This document shows positions 15,891 through 23,995 of a DNA stretch of 32,233 nt, piece after piece. Position numbers and translations under genes: made by a program. Location: positions 1-32,233 of the forward strand of contig NSIP01000021.1 in NCBI GenBank assembly GCA_002737725.1. The letters are read 5' to 3'. Below the pieces are notes generated by a model. That model was not told where the DNA came from. It saw only the letters and a program-made list of their open reading frames with translations, and searched no databases. The first letter of the stretch is position 1; each line of letters begins with the position of its first letter. This DNA comes from Rhodospirillaceae bacterium. Lineage in GTDB: Bacteria > Pseudomonadota > Alphaproteobacteria > Rhodospirillales > Rhodospirillaceae.

Positions 15891-16388
15891 ATGACCGATG
15901 CCAAAACAGGTCGCCGCAATGCCCTCACGACAATTAGTATGGGGGCTGTCGCTGCGCTGTTCGCAACGCCAGCGATGGCAACCGATGCCGATAAATCGAA
16001 TCGAGACAATCCCGCACATGAAAAGAAAATCATCACGCTTGTGACCGACTTTTGTTTAGCCTGGAACAGCAAAGATGTGGAAAAGATCATCCCGTTCGTG
16101 TCGCCTGAGATCGAGTATCACATGTTCGAAGGTGCCCCGTCGATCAAAGGTGTTGAGCAATTCCGTCAACGCCTCGGCGGTTTCATGTCGGGCATGAAAG
16201 AGATTAAGTGGGAAATCTTCCGCAGCCACGCCATTGGTGACATCGTACTCAACGAGCGCATCGACCACTTCATTCAAGCGCCCGGATCAGGCAAACCCGA
16301 CAATCACTTCCATATCGCGGGTGTATTTCTGGTACGCGGTGAGAAGATTGTGTATTGGAAAGATTACAATATGCCTGCTAAGGCATGA
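15891..16388 (+). CDS. Exported NTF2-like protein, limonene-epoxide-hydrolase-like
   Basis: The 165-residue protein starts at ATG 15891 after AGGAG. Its N-terminus is a Tat-like leader (GRRNALTTISMGAVAALFATPAMA, processed near residue 30). The mature part is an NTF2-like cone: FCLAWNSKDVEKIIPFV, PEIEYHM, IKGVEQFRQRLGGFM, NERIDHF and IVYWKDYNM. The R123-x-D125 pair and D158 match the Arg/Asp/Asp set of limonene-1,2-epoxide hydrolase, and Y76 matches its Tyr. The usual nearby Asn (Y-x-N) is replaced by Met, so epoxide hydrolysis is uncertain. SnoaL-type isomerase or binding roles are alternatives. Export of this family is unusual. It lies downstream of the Sel1 gene in a likely operon. Confidence 0.78.
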   Translation: MTDAKTGRRNALTTISMGAVAALFATPAMATDADKSNRDNPAHEKKIITLVTDFCLAWNSKDVEKIIPFVSPEIEYHMFEGAPSIKGVEQFRQRLGGFMSGMKEIKWEIFRSHAIGDIVLNERIDHFIQAPGSGKPDNHFHIAGVFLVRGEKIVYWKDYNMPAKA

Positions 16389-16493
16389 GGCAGTCAGTCA
16401 GGGACAGCAACAAACTGGGCCACGGCAGGCGTCAGGGTGTGTAAGATTTTAGAAGCAGACCACTAGAACCTGACCACGAGCGGAGATTGAGAA

Positions 16494-16823
16494 ATGAAGT
16501 GGCTGATGTTGTCGGTCGCATTCCTTGCGATACAGCCTGTTTATGCAGGGACCACACTTCAGCCCGCGGGCGGCAAGTGCAGTGATTTTTTAGCGGCACG
16601 CAAACGAGGCTCTGACACGATAGATTGGTGGGCCATTGGGCTTGCCAGCGGATATAGTACCGCCTTCTATGGCAATGCCAATGGCCCCAAACAATTTCAG
16701 AAAGACCCCCTGAGTGTTGGCGAGGTCCCATTTCTATTTTGGCTTGAAAAACATTGTCGTGAAAATCCAACCATCGAGTTGAATGATGCCGTGATGGCGT
16801 TTTTCAACGCAGTAGACCCCTAA
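16494..16823 (+). CDS. Small secreted HdeA/Rap1a-like protein
   Basis: A 109-residue protein with a clear signal peptide (MKWLMLSVAFLAIQPVYAG). The mature part of about 90 residues holds two cysteines (GGKCSDFL and LEKHCREN). It has a WWAIGLASGYSTAFYG helix and ends in FWLEKHCRENPTIELNDAVMAFF. The pattern of W-x-x-G-x-x-S-G-Y, then W-L-x-x-x-C-x-x-N-P and an amphipathic helix, resembles HdeA/Rap1a-type periplasmic helical proteins held by one disulfide. Those include acid chaperones and type VI immunity proteins; no type VI genes are near, so a specific role is not assigned. It has its own 100-bp upstream gap and reads with the preceding genes. Confidence 0.65.
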   Translation: MKWLMLSVAFLAIQPVYAGTTLQPAGGKCSDFLAARKRGSDTIDWWAIGLASGYSTAFYGNANGPKQFQKDPLSVGEVPFLFWLEKHCRENPTIELNDAVMAFFNAVDP

Positions 16824-16886
16824 ACCGCCGGGGACTTGCCTGAACCGTCAGTCGGCCCAACAAGCGGAAGCGCAGGAGAAAGATGA

Positions 16887-17300
16887 ATGAACGGCCCTCA
16901 CATTCTTGTCGTCAGGCTTTGGATCGTCCGCGCCATTTTACTATTTGCAACGGTGCTGTACTTCGAGATTGGACGGCTATTTTTGCTTGATCCCACCACC
17001 ACAATTGCACGCTTCGGGATCACGCTGCCGGAACCAGCCTCCGTGACTACTATTCGCGCCATCATGGGCGCGTTCTTCTTCGGACTTTCTGTCACCGCCG
17101 GTTATGGACTGCTGTTTCAGAAGCGAACGGTGGCCTGCCTCTGGGTGATAGTCACATTCATTTTCTTCGTGTTGTGCGGGCGCATTCTGGGCATTCAACT
17201 TGATGGCGCCGACCCCATCAACATGAGCGAGCTTCGCGGCGAGGCCATGGGCATGACGCTTTATGTCGTGGCGTTGATCTTGATGCCGAGGCCGCGTTGA
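16887..17300 (+). CDS. Four-TM inner-membrane protein (DUF4345-like)
   Basis: The 137-residue product has four hydrophobic segments at about residues 10-30, 55-76, 82-100 and 118-134. Short loops carry ARFGITLPEPASVTTIRAIMG, CGRILGIQLDGADPINMSEL and a C-terminal Arg pair. The gene-length, four-helix layout and the G-R-x-x-G-x-x-x-D-G loop resemble the DUF4345 group, whose function is unknown. ATG 16887 has an AGGAG site 8 nt upstream; an ATG four bases earlier is out of frame. The gene is convergent with the PQQ dehydrogenase, with only 2 bp between stops. No enzymatic residues are evident. Confidence 0.7.
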   Translation: MNGPHILVVRLWIVRAILLFATVLYFEIGRLFLLDPTTTIARFGITLPEPASVTTIRAIMGAFFFGLSVTAGYGLLFQKRTVACLWVIVTFIFFVLCGRILGIQLDGADPINMSELRGEAMGMTLYVVALILMPRPR

Positions 17301-17302
17301 CG

Positions 17303-19231
17303 CTATTTGCTCGGTAACGCAAACGCGAACATCTCATCACTGAGTTCAGTCTCGGCCAGAATGCTGCCGCCAGCCGCGATCACCACGTATTGCTGGCCTT
17401 CAAATTCATAGGTCATGGGCACGGCCATGGCAGGCGACGGCAAGGGAGTAGACCAAAGCTCTTTGCCCGTATCGATGTCGAAGGCGCGGAACACAGGGTC
17501 AAAAGTCGCTGCCATAAAAATCAACCCGCCAGCCGTAATCATCGGCCCGCCGACGATGGGCGAGCCCCAGGCCGCCGGGCTTTTCAGAATGTTGAACGGG
17601 CCGAACGGCACCTGACCCACGGGCCTGCGCCAAGCTTGATCGCCGCTGTCGAGATCAATCGCCACAAGTTCGCCCCAGGGCGGTGGATTGCACGGCACGC
17701 CGAAGGGCGACAACCAACGCCCCAACAGCAAATAGTATGGTGTTCCTTCCATCACGCGCGAGCCAGCGGTTTCGGGAATGTTGGGAATGTTCGGATCACC
17801 AATGGGGAACAGGCGCGAGGTGAACGCCAAGTTTTGCGCTTTGACAATCAGCCTGTTGCGCACCGGATCGTAGGCCGCGCCACCCCAATTCCCGCCGCCG
17901 GTGGAGGCTGGGAATGTCAAAGAGCCCTGCAAGCTGGGCGGCGTAAATGGACCTTCGTAGCGTAAGGCCTTGAAGCTCTCGCGACACTTGCCACGATCCC
18001 AAAACGTCAGCCCGAAAATGTCTTTTTCTTTGATGATCTGACTTGAGAAAGGCTCAGGCTTAACCGGACGCGGCTGGGTCGGTGAGGCCATCTCGCCTGG
18101 AATATCAGAGGCTGGAACCGCAACCTCTTCGATTGGGAACAGCGGCTCGCCCGTTTCGCGATTGAACACGAAGATGGTGCCCATCTTCGTGATCTGAATC
18201 ACGGCAGGCACCTTGCGCCCCGCGCGTGTGATGTCGGCGACGATGGGCTGCGCAGGTAAATCGTAGTCCAATAAATCATGATGCACGATCTGGTAGTGCC
18301 ACTTCACTTGGCCGGTTGCTACGTCAATGGCCAGCAACGCATTGGCATAGGGAATCGGATCATTGCGCAGGACCCCGTAAAAATCGGGGCTGGGGCTGCC
18401 GGTGGGGATGAACACCAAGTTACGTTCAACATCGACCGAGTATGGTGGCCACACGTCGGCATTGCCTGTTTTATCACTCATAGATTCCGGGATCGTCACC
18501 AAGCGCCATTGCATCATGCCGGTGCGCGCATCAAAGGCACGGATCACGCCATCGGGTTGATTGGCGCGGATGTTATCGCCCACTGAACCCGCGACAATAA
18601 TGGTGTCTTTCAAAATCGAAGGCGGTGAGGTGAAGCGAATATGCCCCGTCCCGCCATGATCGGGCGTGGACATATCCAACATACCGCCCTTGCCGAAATC
18701 GCTACATGGCTGGCCGGTTTTGGCATCGAGAACAATCAACCGCCCGCCATACTGCTGCAGGAAAATACGGCTGAGGCATGCGCGAGGTGCAGAGTCGGCT
18801 TGGGCCAATTGATCATGCCAATACGCAACCCCACGGCATGTGCCAGCTACAACGGGTGATTTGATGAGTGATGCGAAGGGATCGAACGCCCATTTTTCTC
18901 TACCGGTTTTGGGATCAAGTGCCAGCACGCGCCCAAACTGCGTGCAGATGAATAACGACCCTTCGGCCAGAATCGGCGTGACCTCGTAATTCGCTACTTT
19001 GCCACCGGGTGCAAAACGCGCGGCATCGCCATTGCGATGGGTCCATGCGAGTTTCAAGCCACCAACATTCTCGCGCGTGATGTGATCAAGCGCAGAATAC
19101 TGCCCACCGCCAGGCGTGCCCCCGAAATCGCTCCAGCTACGATTGGCAGCCAAGTCATCTGCCAAGGCGCTGATAGCAAGAAGCGCCAGCAGTCCAGTGA
19201 GCGCAGCCCTCAAGCTATAAGTCGAAGACAT
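17303..19231 (-). CDS. PQQ-dependent quinoprotein dehydrogenase (glucose/quinate dehydrogenase-like)
   Basis: A 642-residue periplasmic enzyme with a Sec signal peptide (LRAALTGLLALLAISALAD). The eight-bladed propeller has tryptophan-docking blades, for example LALDPKTGREKWAFDP, IVLDAKTGQPC, FDARTGMMQWRL, AIDVATGQVKWHYQIVHHDL, AIDLDSGDQAWRR and FDIDTGKELWSTPLPSPAMA. The QIVHHDLLDYDLPAQP segment matches the active-site region of membrane glucose/quinate dehydrogenases. The N-terminal five-helix domain of membrane GDH is absent, so it would be soluble or loosely attached. Family knowledge: PQQ enzymes oxidise sugars or alcohols and pass electrons to quinone or cytochrome. Substrate is unassigned, and no cytochrome or PQQ synthesis gene is in the window. 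It is divergent from the propeller glycosidase-like gene (77 bp), suggesting shared control. Confidence 0.9.
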   Translation of the reverse strand: MSSTYSLRAALTGLLALLAISALADDLAANRSWSDFGGTPGGGQYSALDHITRENVGGLKLAWTHRNGDAARFAPGGKVANYEVTPILAEGSLFICTQFGRVLALDPKTGREKWAFDPFASLIKSPVVAGTCRGVAYWHDQLAQADSAPRACLSRIFLQQYGGRLIVLDAKTGQPCSDFGKGGMLDMSTPDHGGTGHIRFTSPPSILKDTIIVAGSVGDNIRANQPDGVIRAFDARTGMMQWRLVTIPESMSDKTGNADVWPPYSVDVERNLVFIPTGSPSPDFYGVLRNDPIPYANALLAIDVATGQVKWHYQIVHHDLLDYDLPAQPIVADITRAGRKVPAVIQITKMGTIFVFNRETGEPLFPIEEVAVPASDIPGEMASPTQPRPVKPEPFSSQIIKEKDIFGLTFWDRGKCRESFKALRYEGPFTPPSLQGSLTFPASTGGGNWGGAAYDPVRNRLIVKAQNLAFTSRLFPIGDPNIPNIPETAGSRVMEGTPYYLLLGRWLSPFGVPCNPPPWGELVAIDLDSGDQAWRRPVGQVPFGPFNILKSPAAWGSPIVGGPMITAGGLIFMAATFDPVFRAFDIDTGKELWSTPLPSPAMAVPMTYEFEGQQYVVIAAGGSILAETELSDEMFAFALPSK

Positions 19232-19308
19232 GATCTCTCCCCCTCGTCGCAGCTTTCAGTCAGGGTATAGTAACTCTTCGCATCAGACCCTGTAAAAATG
19301 GTGTTGCT

Positions 19309-20406
19309 ATGACAACATTCGCTGCCCGCTTGCAAAGCACACTGTTTCAGGGTGCGCCGCACGATAAGCTGAAAGGCCTCGTGCTGGGTCCTGGCCCTGC
19401 GGGGCGCTGCGATGATGCCAAGGTCGGCATCGGCATTCCGCGTTGGGACGAAAAATCGCAGCAATGGATGCTGTGGTATTACTGCCGGGATCAGAATTTT
19501 ACACGCGAGGCCCCGCCGACCTTGGGCAGCGGATCTATCGCATCCGCGACCTCGCCCGATGGCGTGACCTGGCAGCGGATGCCAGGGCTAGGACGCGGTG
19601 GTGCCATCGTCGAGCCCAGCACCAGTCGCGATGACTTTGATTCCTTGCATGTGGGATTGACCGACGTCACGGTTCACGATGGTCGTTATTTCATGTGGAC
19701 GTTCGGCGGCAATTTCAGAACCACTGATACCAAACTGGGAACATTGCCAGGCTTAGCGATGAGACCGGGGCTGATCGTCAGCGATGACGGCGTGACATGG
19801 TCGCGCGTGTATGGTGCCGCCGCACATGGCGCCATGGCCGACATTCCACATGGAAAACTCTATTGCGCGTGGCCCAACGCCTTGCATGCCGATGGGAAAA
19901 TTTATCTGTATACCTCATGCACCGACCCCAATTTCAGACGTTGGGACACGCTGATTCAGGTGTCGAGCGATGGCGCGCGCTCGTGGACCGCGCCGCAGCC
20001 CTTGCAATGGTTGGACTCATCACCCGGTTACGGCGGTGCAGGTGAACTCACGCGCAGCATGATCCCCAACCCCCTCAACACGGGGCATCGGTGGCTGATG
20101 GCCTACACGGCGCTTGAAGGACCTGGGCCACGTTTCCACCGCCGATCCATTGCCTTGGCGGTGTCGCATGACGCGATCGTGTGGCTGCGGCTTTATGATC
20201 AACCTGTCTTTGAAATTGAAGACGAATCCGCCTGGGATGGCGGCGGCGTGGCCGCGCCACATTTGCGCAAAGTGGGCGATGAGTGGCGGTTATACTATTA
20301 TGGTTTTCCCAAAGCAGAATTTGAGAACACTTTGCCCAAAGGAGTGGGCCTGGCCATCGCAACAGCCCCAGATTTAAGCAATTTCAGGCGGATAGCGGCT
20401 TCGTAA
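19309..20406 (+). CDS. Beta-propeller glycosidase-like protein (GH43/GH32-like fold)
   Basis: A 365-residue protein without signal peptide. It is built from repeated beta-strand units bearing Asp-box-like turns: TSPDGVTWQRM, VSDDGVTWSRVYG, VSSDGARSWTAPQ and VSHDAIVWLRLY. These are interleaved with aromatic strands such as QQWMLWYYCRDQ, GKIYLYTSCTDPNF, HRWLMAYTALEG and DEWRLYYYGF. That layout is typical of the five-bladed propeller glycosidases and related sugar-binding propellers. I cannot identify with confidence the three catalytic acids of GH43, so hydrolase activity is not proven. The ATG at 19309 follows TGGTGTTGCT without a clear Shine-Dalgarno. Its divergent partner is a PQQ dehydrogenase, hinting at a carbohydrate-related pair. 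Confidence 0.65.
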   Translation: MTTFAARLQSTLFQGAPHDKLKGLVLGPGPAGRCDDAKVGIGIPRWDEKSQQWMLWYYCRDQNFTREAPPTLGSGSIASATSPDGVTWQRMPGLGRGGAIVEPSTSRDDFDSLHVGLTDVTVHDGRYFMWTFGGNFRTTDTKLGTLPGLAMRPGLIVSDDGVTWSRVYGAAAHGAMADIPHGKLYCAWPNALHADGKIYLYTSCTDPNFRRWDTLIQVSSDGARSWTAPQPLQWLDSSPGYGGAGELTRSMIPNPLNTGHRWLMAYTALEGPGPRFHRRSIALAVSHDAIVWLRLYDQPVFEIEDESAWDGGGVAAPHLRKVGDEWRLYYYGFPKAEFENTLPKGVGLAIATAPDLSNFRRIAAS

Positions 20407-20492
20407 TTAGCCACATTTTTAAGCGTGGCGTTCACGTCTTGTGAACTATTTTGCGGCATAAAAACCTACAATCCGCGAGAAGGCTTAAGCGT

Positions 20493-20904
20493 ATGCCATT
20501 TGGCAGCGACGGGGCCCCACGGAAAGAGAAAGACCGCGACAACTGCCCCCAGCGCGCCCAGCGCAGCCAAAGCCTTTGCCCCGGAATCCTTGCGCGTGCT
20601 GTTGTTTGAAGACAGCGCCATGGACGCGGTCCTGATCAAGAAATTTTTGCAAACGGCAGGCGTGCGCCTGACCTACATTTTTCACACCGACACCATTCCC
20701 TCGGCCTTTCAAGTGCTGACGCGCGAAAACGTCGACCTGTGTCTGACCGATTACTATCTACGCCCCCACACCGGCTTTGAACTGATGGATGAAGCGCGGC
20801 GCTTTGACGTCGATATTCCCTTCATTGTGCTGACAGGCATGGATGATCGCAGCATCGACCACGGCGCGCTCACGCGCGACGACGTGGTGACAATTTGGCG
20901 ATAG
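20493..20904 (+). pseudogene. Response-regulator receiver domain, frameshifted and 3'-truncated
   Basis: The receiver sequence (LRVLLFEDSAMDAVLIKKFL, the phosphoacceptor Asp in DLCLTDYYLRPHTGFEL and VLTGMDD with its Thr) lies in one frame. It has only a GTG at 20425 far upstream to start it. A well-formed start, GAGAAGG then ATG at 20493, lies one frame off. Dropping one G from the GGGGCCCC run at 20511-20518 would join them into MPFGSDGPHGKRKTATTAPS... leading into the receiver. The domain stops after DRSIDHGALT, before the conserved Lys and helix 5. The end lies about 75 bp from a palindromic repeat. It is probably a dead gene; a sequencing slip could explain the frameshift but not the missing end. 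Confidence 0.7.
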
Positions 20905-20979
20905 ATCGCAATCGCCTCGGGCCAGCAATTATTCTCGTAATGGGGCTGAGCTTCGCCGTGGGCGACCTTAAGCAAGCGA

Positions 20980-21049
20980 GTGGTCCGATTCTAACATTCG
21001 CATCCTGGTTCGGATGACGGTCATACGAATGTTAGAATCATCAGGACCA
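20980..21049. repeat. Intergenic palindromic repeat, copy 1
   Basis: Two arms pair: TGGTCC plus GATTCTAACATTCG (20981-21000) with CGAATGTTAGAATC plus GGACCA (21026-21049), perfect apart from four extra bases in the right arm. A small inner stem CATCC/GGATG follows the left arm. The 26 bases at 20980-21005 recur exactly in inverted orientation at 30190-30215. It lies between convergent gene ends, so it could act as a bidirectional terminator or be a REP-like element. Confidence 0.7.
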
Positions 21050-21075
21050 TTAGAAAATATTTTTTAGTGGAGCTT

Positions 21076-21133
21076 TGGATTTGACATTCGCTTCTCAGTT
21101 CAGCCGCGGCTAGGGGTGCGAATATCAAATCCA
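21076..21133. repeat. Intergenic palindromic repeat, second variant
   Basis: TGGATTTGACATTCGC (21076-21091) and GCGAATATCAAATCCA (21118-21133) form a 16-bp inverted repeat with one mismatch, separated by 26 bases containing CAGCCGCGGCTAG. It shares the ACATTCGC core with copy 1 but has different outer arms, so it is a sister element. It lies just past the 3' end of the SnoaL-like gene (stop at 21151). Confidence 0.65.
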
Positions 21134-21150
21134 CACCTCTAACCGCCGAC

Positions 21151-21618
21151 TTAGCGTTTGGGTTGGTGCCGTGACATCGCGCCGACCAATTTCCAGTCTG
21201 CGCCTTCACGTGTCCACACGTGAATGTTTTCAAATGTTTCGTCGACCGGCGTACCGTCGGGCTTCACGCTGCGCTTATTGGTATAATAAATCACAGCGGT
21301 ATTGCCAGAGAGTGCAAAATCTGTGAACTCCATGGTGAGTTTTTCTTTATTCTGCCCGACCATCCGTTTAGCGTCTGCCTTCAGCCCCGTCAGTGGCAAG
21401 GGTTTGGCAGCACTTGGCGGCCAGCCGACATAATTCAGCGATGTGTTTTGAACATAGTACTCAAGGTCTCCTTGCGCGCGATTAACATAAATCGCCTGCT
21501 CCTTGACCCAGATGGCATCGCGAATTTCCGTTTTCTCGTCGGCGGTTTGCGCACTCGCTGAGGCGCAGAGGCTGAGTGTGAGAAAAGCGGCGGTCAAAGA
21601 ACGTGTGAACGTCAACAT
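21151..21618 (-). CDS. Secreted SnoaL/DUF4440-like NTF2-fold protein
   Basis: From ATG 21618 (AAGGA about 8 nt upstream) the product has 155 residues. It has a Sec signal peptide MLTFTRSLTAAFLTLSLCAS, processed near ASASAQ. In-frame ATGs upstream at 21639 and 21627 would only extend the leader. The mature domain has the NTF2 pattern: IRDAIWVKEQAIYVNRAQGDLEYYVQN helices, KLTMEFTDFALSGNTAVIYYTNKR strands and NIHVWTREGADWKLVGAMSRH as the final strand pair, as in the DUF4440/SnoaL groups. These bind or isomerise small hydrophobic molecules, but no catalytic set is recognisable. It is a second exported NTF2-fold protein in the window, distinct from the one at 15891. Two palindromes lie downstream. 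Confidence 0.7.
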   Translation of the reverse strand: MLTFTRSLTAAFLTLSLCASASAQTADEKTEIRDAIWVKEQAIYVNRAQGDLEYYVQNTSLNYVGWPPSAAKPLPLTGLKADAKRMVGQNKEKLTMEFTDFALSGNTAVIYYTNKRSVKPDGTPVDETFENIHVWTREGADWKLVGAMSRHQPKR

Positions 21619-21807
21619 GGGGGTCATCCTTTTTGTCATCAGAAGTTTAAAGCCGTGGCACATACTGGCTGTGACATGGAGGGTCTGTAAACAGACGCCT
21701 CAGGCTCTAATAAACATTGATTTCGATCGCTGTCCCTGGCCTAAGATGGGTTGTATCACAGGGCGAGCTAAGGGCCCTGGTCGGGGCAGCGTCATTGGAG
21801 AGCCACT

Positions 21808-22482
21808 ATGTCAATCGATCCATATCTTGTACTCGTGTATGTGCATATCGTGCTGTTCGTGTATTGGCTGGGCGGCGACTTAGGTGTGTACGTCACGTCA
21901 AAGTATGTCGCTGACCGCAAGCTGAGCATGGAAGAGCGCTTCCGTTTCATGAACGCTCTCATGGTCTGCGATATGGGCCCGCGCACCGCACTTATTCTGT
22001 TGGGACCTGTGGGTTTAGAAATGGCCCGCCTCGTCGGCGTGATTGACGTCAGCCCCGCCATCGGCGGTATCGCCTGGTTGATGTCGTTCATCTGGCTCGG
22101 TGTCAATTGGTGGATGTTTTACAATGATCGCCATCCGCTGACAGCAAAACTGCGCACCTATGATTTGTATTTGCGTTATCTGTTGATTTCGGGAATAGCC
22201 GCTGTTGCCATTTACTCAATCGCCCAGGGTGGTCCGGTGATGACACTGTGGATGCAAGTCAAATTACTGGTGTTCGCGGTCGTTATTTCTCTGGGCGTTT
22301 ACTTGCGGACTGAAATTGCGAAGTGGATTATCGGCTTTGGCATGGTCCGCCAAGGCGGTGAGGCTGCCGACAAGGGCAACACCATCATTGAAGAAGCATT
22401 GGTACGCTCACGCCGGGCAGCGCTAGTGTTGTGGTTCGGTGTGGCTTTGGCGGCGTTCCTGGGCAAAGTGAAGCCGTTCTAA
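21808..22482 (+). CDS. CopD-like polytopic membrane protein, paralogue
   Basis: A 224-residue membrane protein preceded by a GGAGA site. The first helix VYVHIVLFVYWLGGDLGVYV repeats the HxxLFVYWLGGDLGV signature of the protein at 12656-13327. The C-terminus (LWFGVALAAFLGKVKPF) matches that protein's FLGVTKPF end, and the central KLSMEERFR matches its SLDERLR. Length is the same to within one residue. Helices lie roughly at 8-28, 55-75, 82-102, 120-140, 145-165 and 200-220. The conserved His in helix 1 is a candidate metal or heme ligand. The paralogue accompanies msrP; this one sits alone, upstream of decayed genes. Function not established. Confidence 0.8.
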   Translation: MSIDPYLVLVYVHIVLFVYWLGGDLGVYVTSKYVADRKLSMEERFRFMNALMVCDMGPRTALILLGPVGLEMARLVGVIDVSPAIGGIAWLMSFIWLGVNWWMFYNDRHPLTAKLRTYDLYLRYLLISGIAAVAIYSIAQGGPVMTLWMQVKLLVFAVVISLGVYLRTEIAKWIIGFGMVRQGGEAADKGNTIIEEALVRSRRAALVLWFGVALAAFLGKVKPF

Positions 22483-22504
22483 GCTGACCGATAGTGATGG
22501 GGCA

Positions 22505-23222
22505 ATGCCGACCCAGAGTTCGCCCTCGGAAGCGGCGTTATCTTTCCACAGCGTTCAACTCGCCTTAGGCGTCGGCGATCGGAAGGAGGCGCTGTCAGGG
22601 CTGCTGATGGCCCTCGCCCTTGACCCTGAAAACCCGGCCTATCGTCGCGCGGCACTCAATATCTTAAGTGTCACGGGTGGGTACAAAACCCTCCCCACGC
22701 CGGTGCTGTAAGCATTACGACACTGCGCGACCGACCCCAGCCTCGACCTTCAACCGCTCAGCCTCGTTGTCAAAACGATCTTCGAGTCCGACCCGCGTTT
22801 CGACGACATGGAACGTGCACTGGGTGCCGCGCCTCATGAGATTGAAACCTCCATTGCCGCAGGATCATGGTGTTCGGCACGCACGGCAAATCTTACTGGC
22901 GCTGCCCACCGATCATCCTGCACGCGGCGTTGTCGACACGCCCGAGTTCTTTACCCTCGATGGGCTGCACGATCTGATTTTCAACATTCAAGAAACTCGG
23001 TACACGCCCCGCAGTCTTAAAGCATTGCTGACCAGCTCTGGCCTGAACTTTCTGGGCTTTGATCTCGATGACCCCAGCATCAAGCAGAAATTCGCCGCCG
23101 AATTTCCGGATGATCCGAAAGCGTGCGATCTCGACAACTGGGACATCTTCGAGCAAAACCACCCCGGCACCTTCACTGAAATGTATCAACTGTGGTGCCG
23201 CCGGAGTGTTGGCCCCACATGA
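22505..23222 (+). pseudogene. TPR/methyltransferase-type gene with internal stop, frameshift and missing catalytic domain
   Basis: The reading starts at ATG 22505 with TPR-like FHSVQLALGVGDRKEALSGL and ALDPENPAYRRAALNIL, then meets an in-frame TAA at 22709-22711. The same frame continues meaningfully as ALRHCATDPSLDLQPLSLVV. Near 22855-22875 coding switches frame and resumes as RHARQILLALPTDHPARGVV, then LHDLIFNIQETRYTPRSLKA and NWDIFEQNHPGTFTEMYQLW. This end resembles the C-terminus of alphaproteobacterial TPR-linked methyltransferases (ending MYQFW). The intervening SAM-binding domain of about 250 residues is absent. The junction therefore marks a deletion. The tail's stop overlaps the ATG of the following methyltransferase. 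Confidence 0.75.
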
Positions 23223-23995
23223 CCGCGACTTGGTATCCTGATCTGTATCTGCGCTATGCCGCTTATCGTGCGCGCCCGGCTGACGATTTACTGCCGCGAC
23301 TGACATTATCGGTCCATGGAGACATCTACGACTTAGGGTGTGGGCCTGGCACGCTGACCAAACGCATAAAAGATAAATGGCCGGCGCGTCGTGTGACCGG
23401 CGTTGATTCATCCCCCGACATGCTGGCCTCGGCGCGCAAAAAGTTCCCAACTGGCATTGAGTGGCAGAAGGCTGATATTTCGCAATGGACGGCACCCAAG
23501 CCTGCCGCACTTATTTTTGCCAATGCCTCGCTGCATTGGGTTCCTCATCACGAGACATTAATTCCACACTTGATGCGCCAAGTGACACAGGGCGGTTTGT
23601 TGGCGGTTCAGGTACCCCTGTCAGGCCCGCAACTCTATCACACGTGCATTGAAGCCTTGGCGAGCTCTGACAAGTGGAAGGCCCGCTTCCAGGGCGCGCA
23701 TCCTCATGCCGATCCGCTGGTAGCAAGCGCTTATTACGATTTGCTGACACCCTTCGCAGCGCATCTGGATATTTGGGAGACGCACTACCACCATGTACTG
23801 GAGGGCGATGACCCGGTCACGGAGTGGATTTCCAGCACCGGGCTAGTGCCGTTCTTGTCAGTCCTAACGGATGCCGAAAAGCACGACTATTTAGCCGATT
23901 ACAGCGCGCTGGTGGCCAAAGCTTACCCGCGCCAAAGCGACGGTAAGGTGCTGTTTACGATGCAGCGCCTGTTTATCATCGCAACAAAGAATTAA
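23219..23995 (+). CDS. tam: Trans-aconitate 2-methyltransferase-like SAM methyltransferase
   Basis: From ATG 23219 the product has 258 residues, the normal size for Tam. It begins TATWYPDLYLRYAAYRARPADDLLPRL, the typical opening. Motif I is DIYDLGCGPGTLTKRI (about residues 35-50), with the acidic motif in VTGVDSSPDMLASARKKFP, motif II WQKADISQW and LIFANASLHWVPHHE, and the later DPVTEWISSTGLVPFLSVL block. Tam methylates trans-aconitate, an inhibitor by-product of the TCA cycle; other Tam-like enzymes have different acceptors. The ATG overlaps the stop of the decayed upstream gene (ATGA), so it was probably coupled to that gene and may now depend on a remnant transcript. Convergent with the next small ORF by a 4-bp overlap. 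Confidence 0.85.
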   Translation: MTATWYPDLYLRYAAYRARPADDLLPRLTLSVHGDIYDLGCGPGTLTKRIKDKWPARRVTGVDSSPDMLASARKKFPTGIEWQKADISQWTAPKPAALIFANASLHWVPHHETLIPHLMRQVTQGGLLAVQVPLSGPQLYHTCIEALASSDKWKARFQGAHPHADPLVASAYYDLLTPFAAHLDIWETHYHHVLEGDDPVTEWISSTGLVPFLSVLTDAEKHDYLADYSALVAKAYPRQSDGKVLFTMQRLFIIATKN

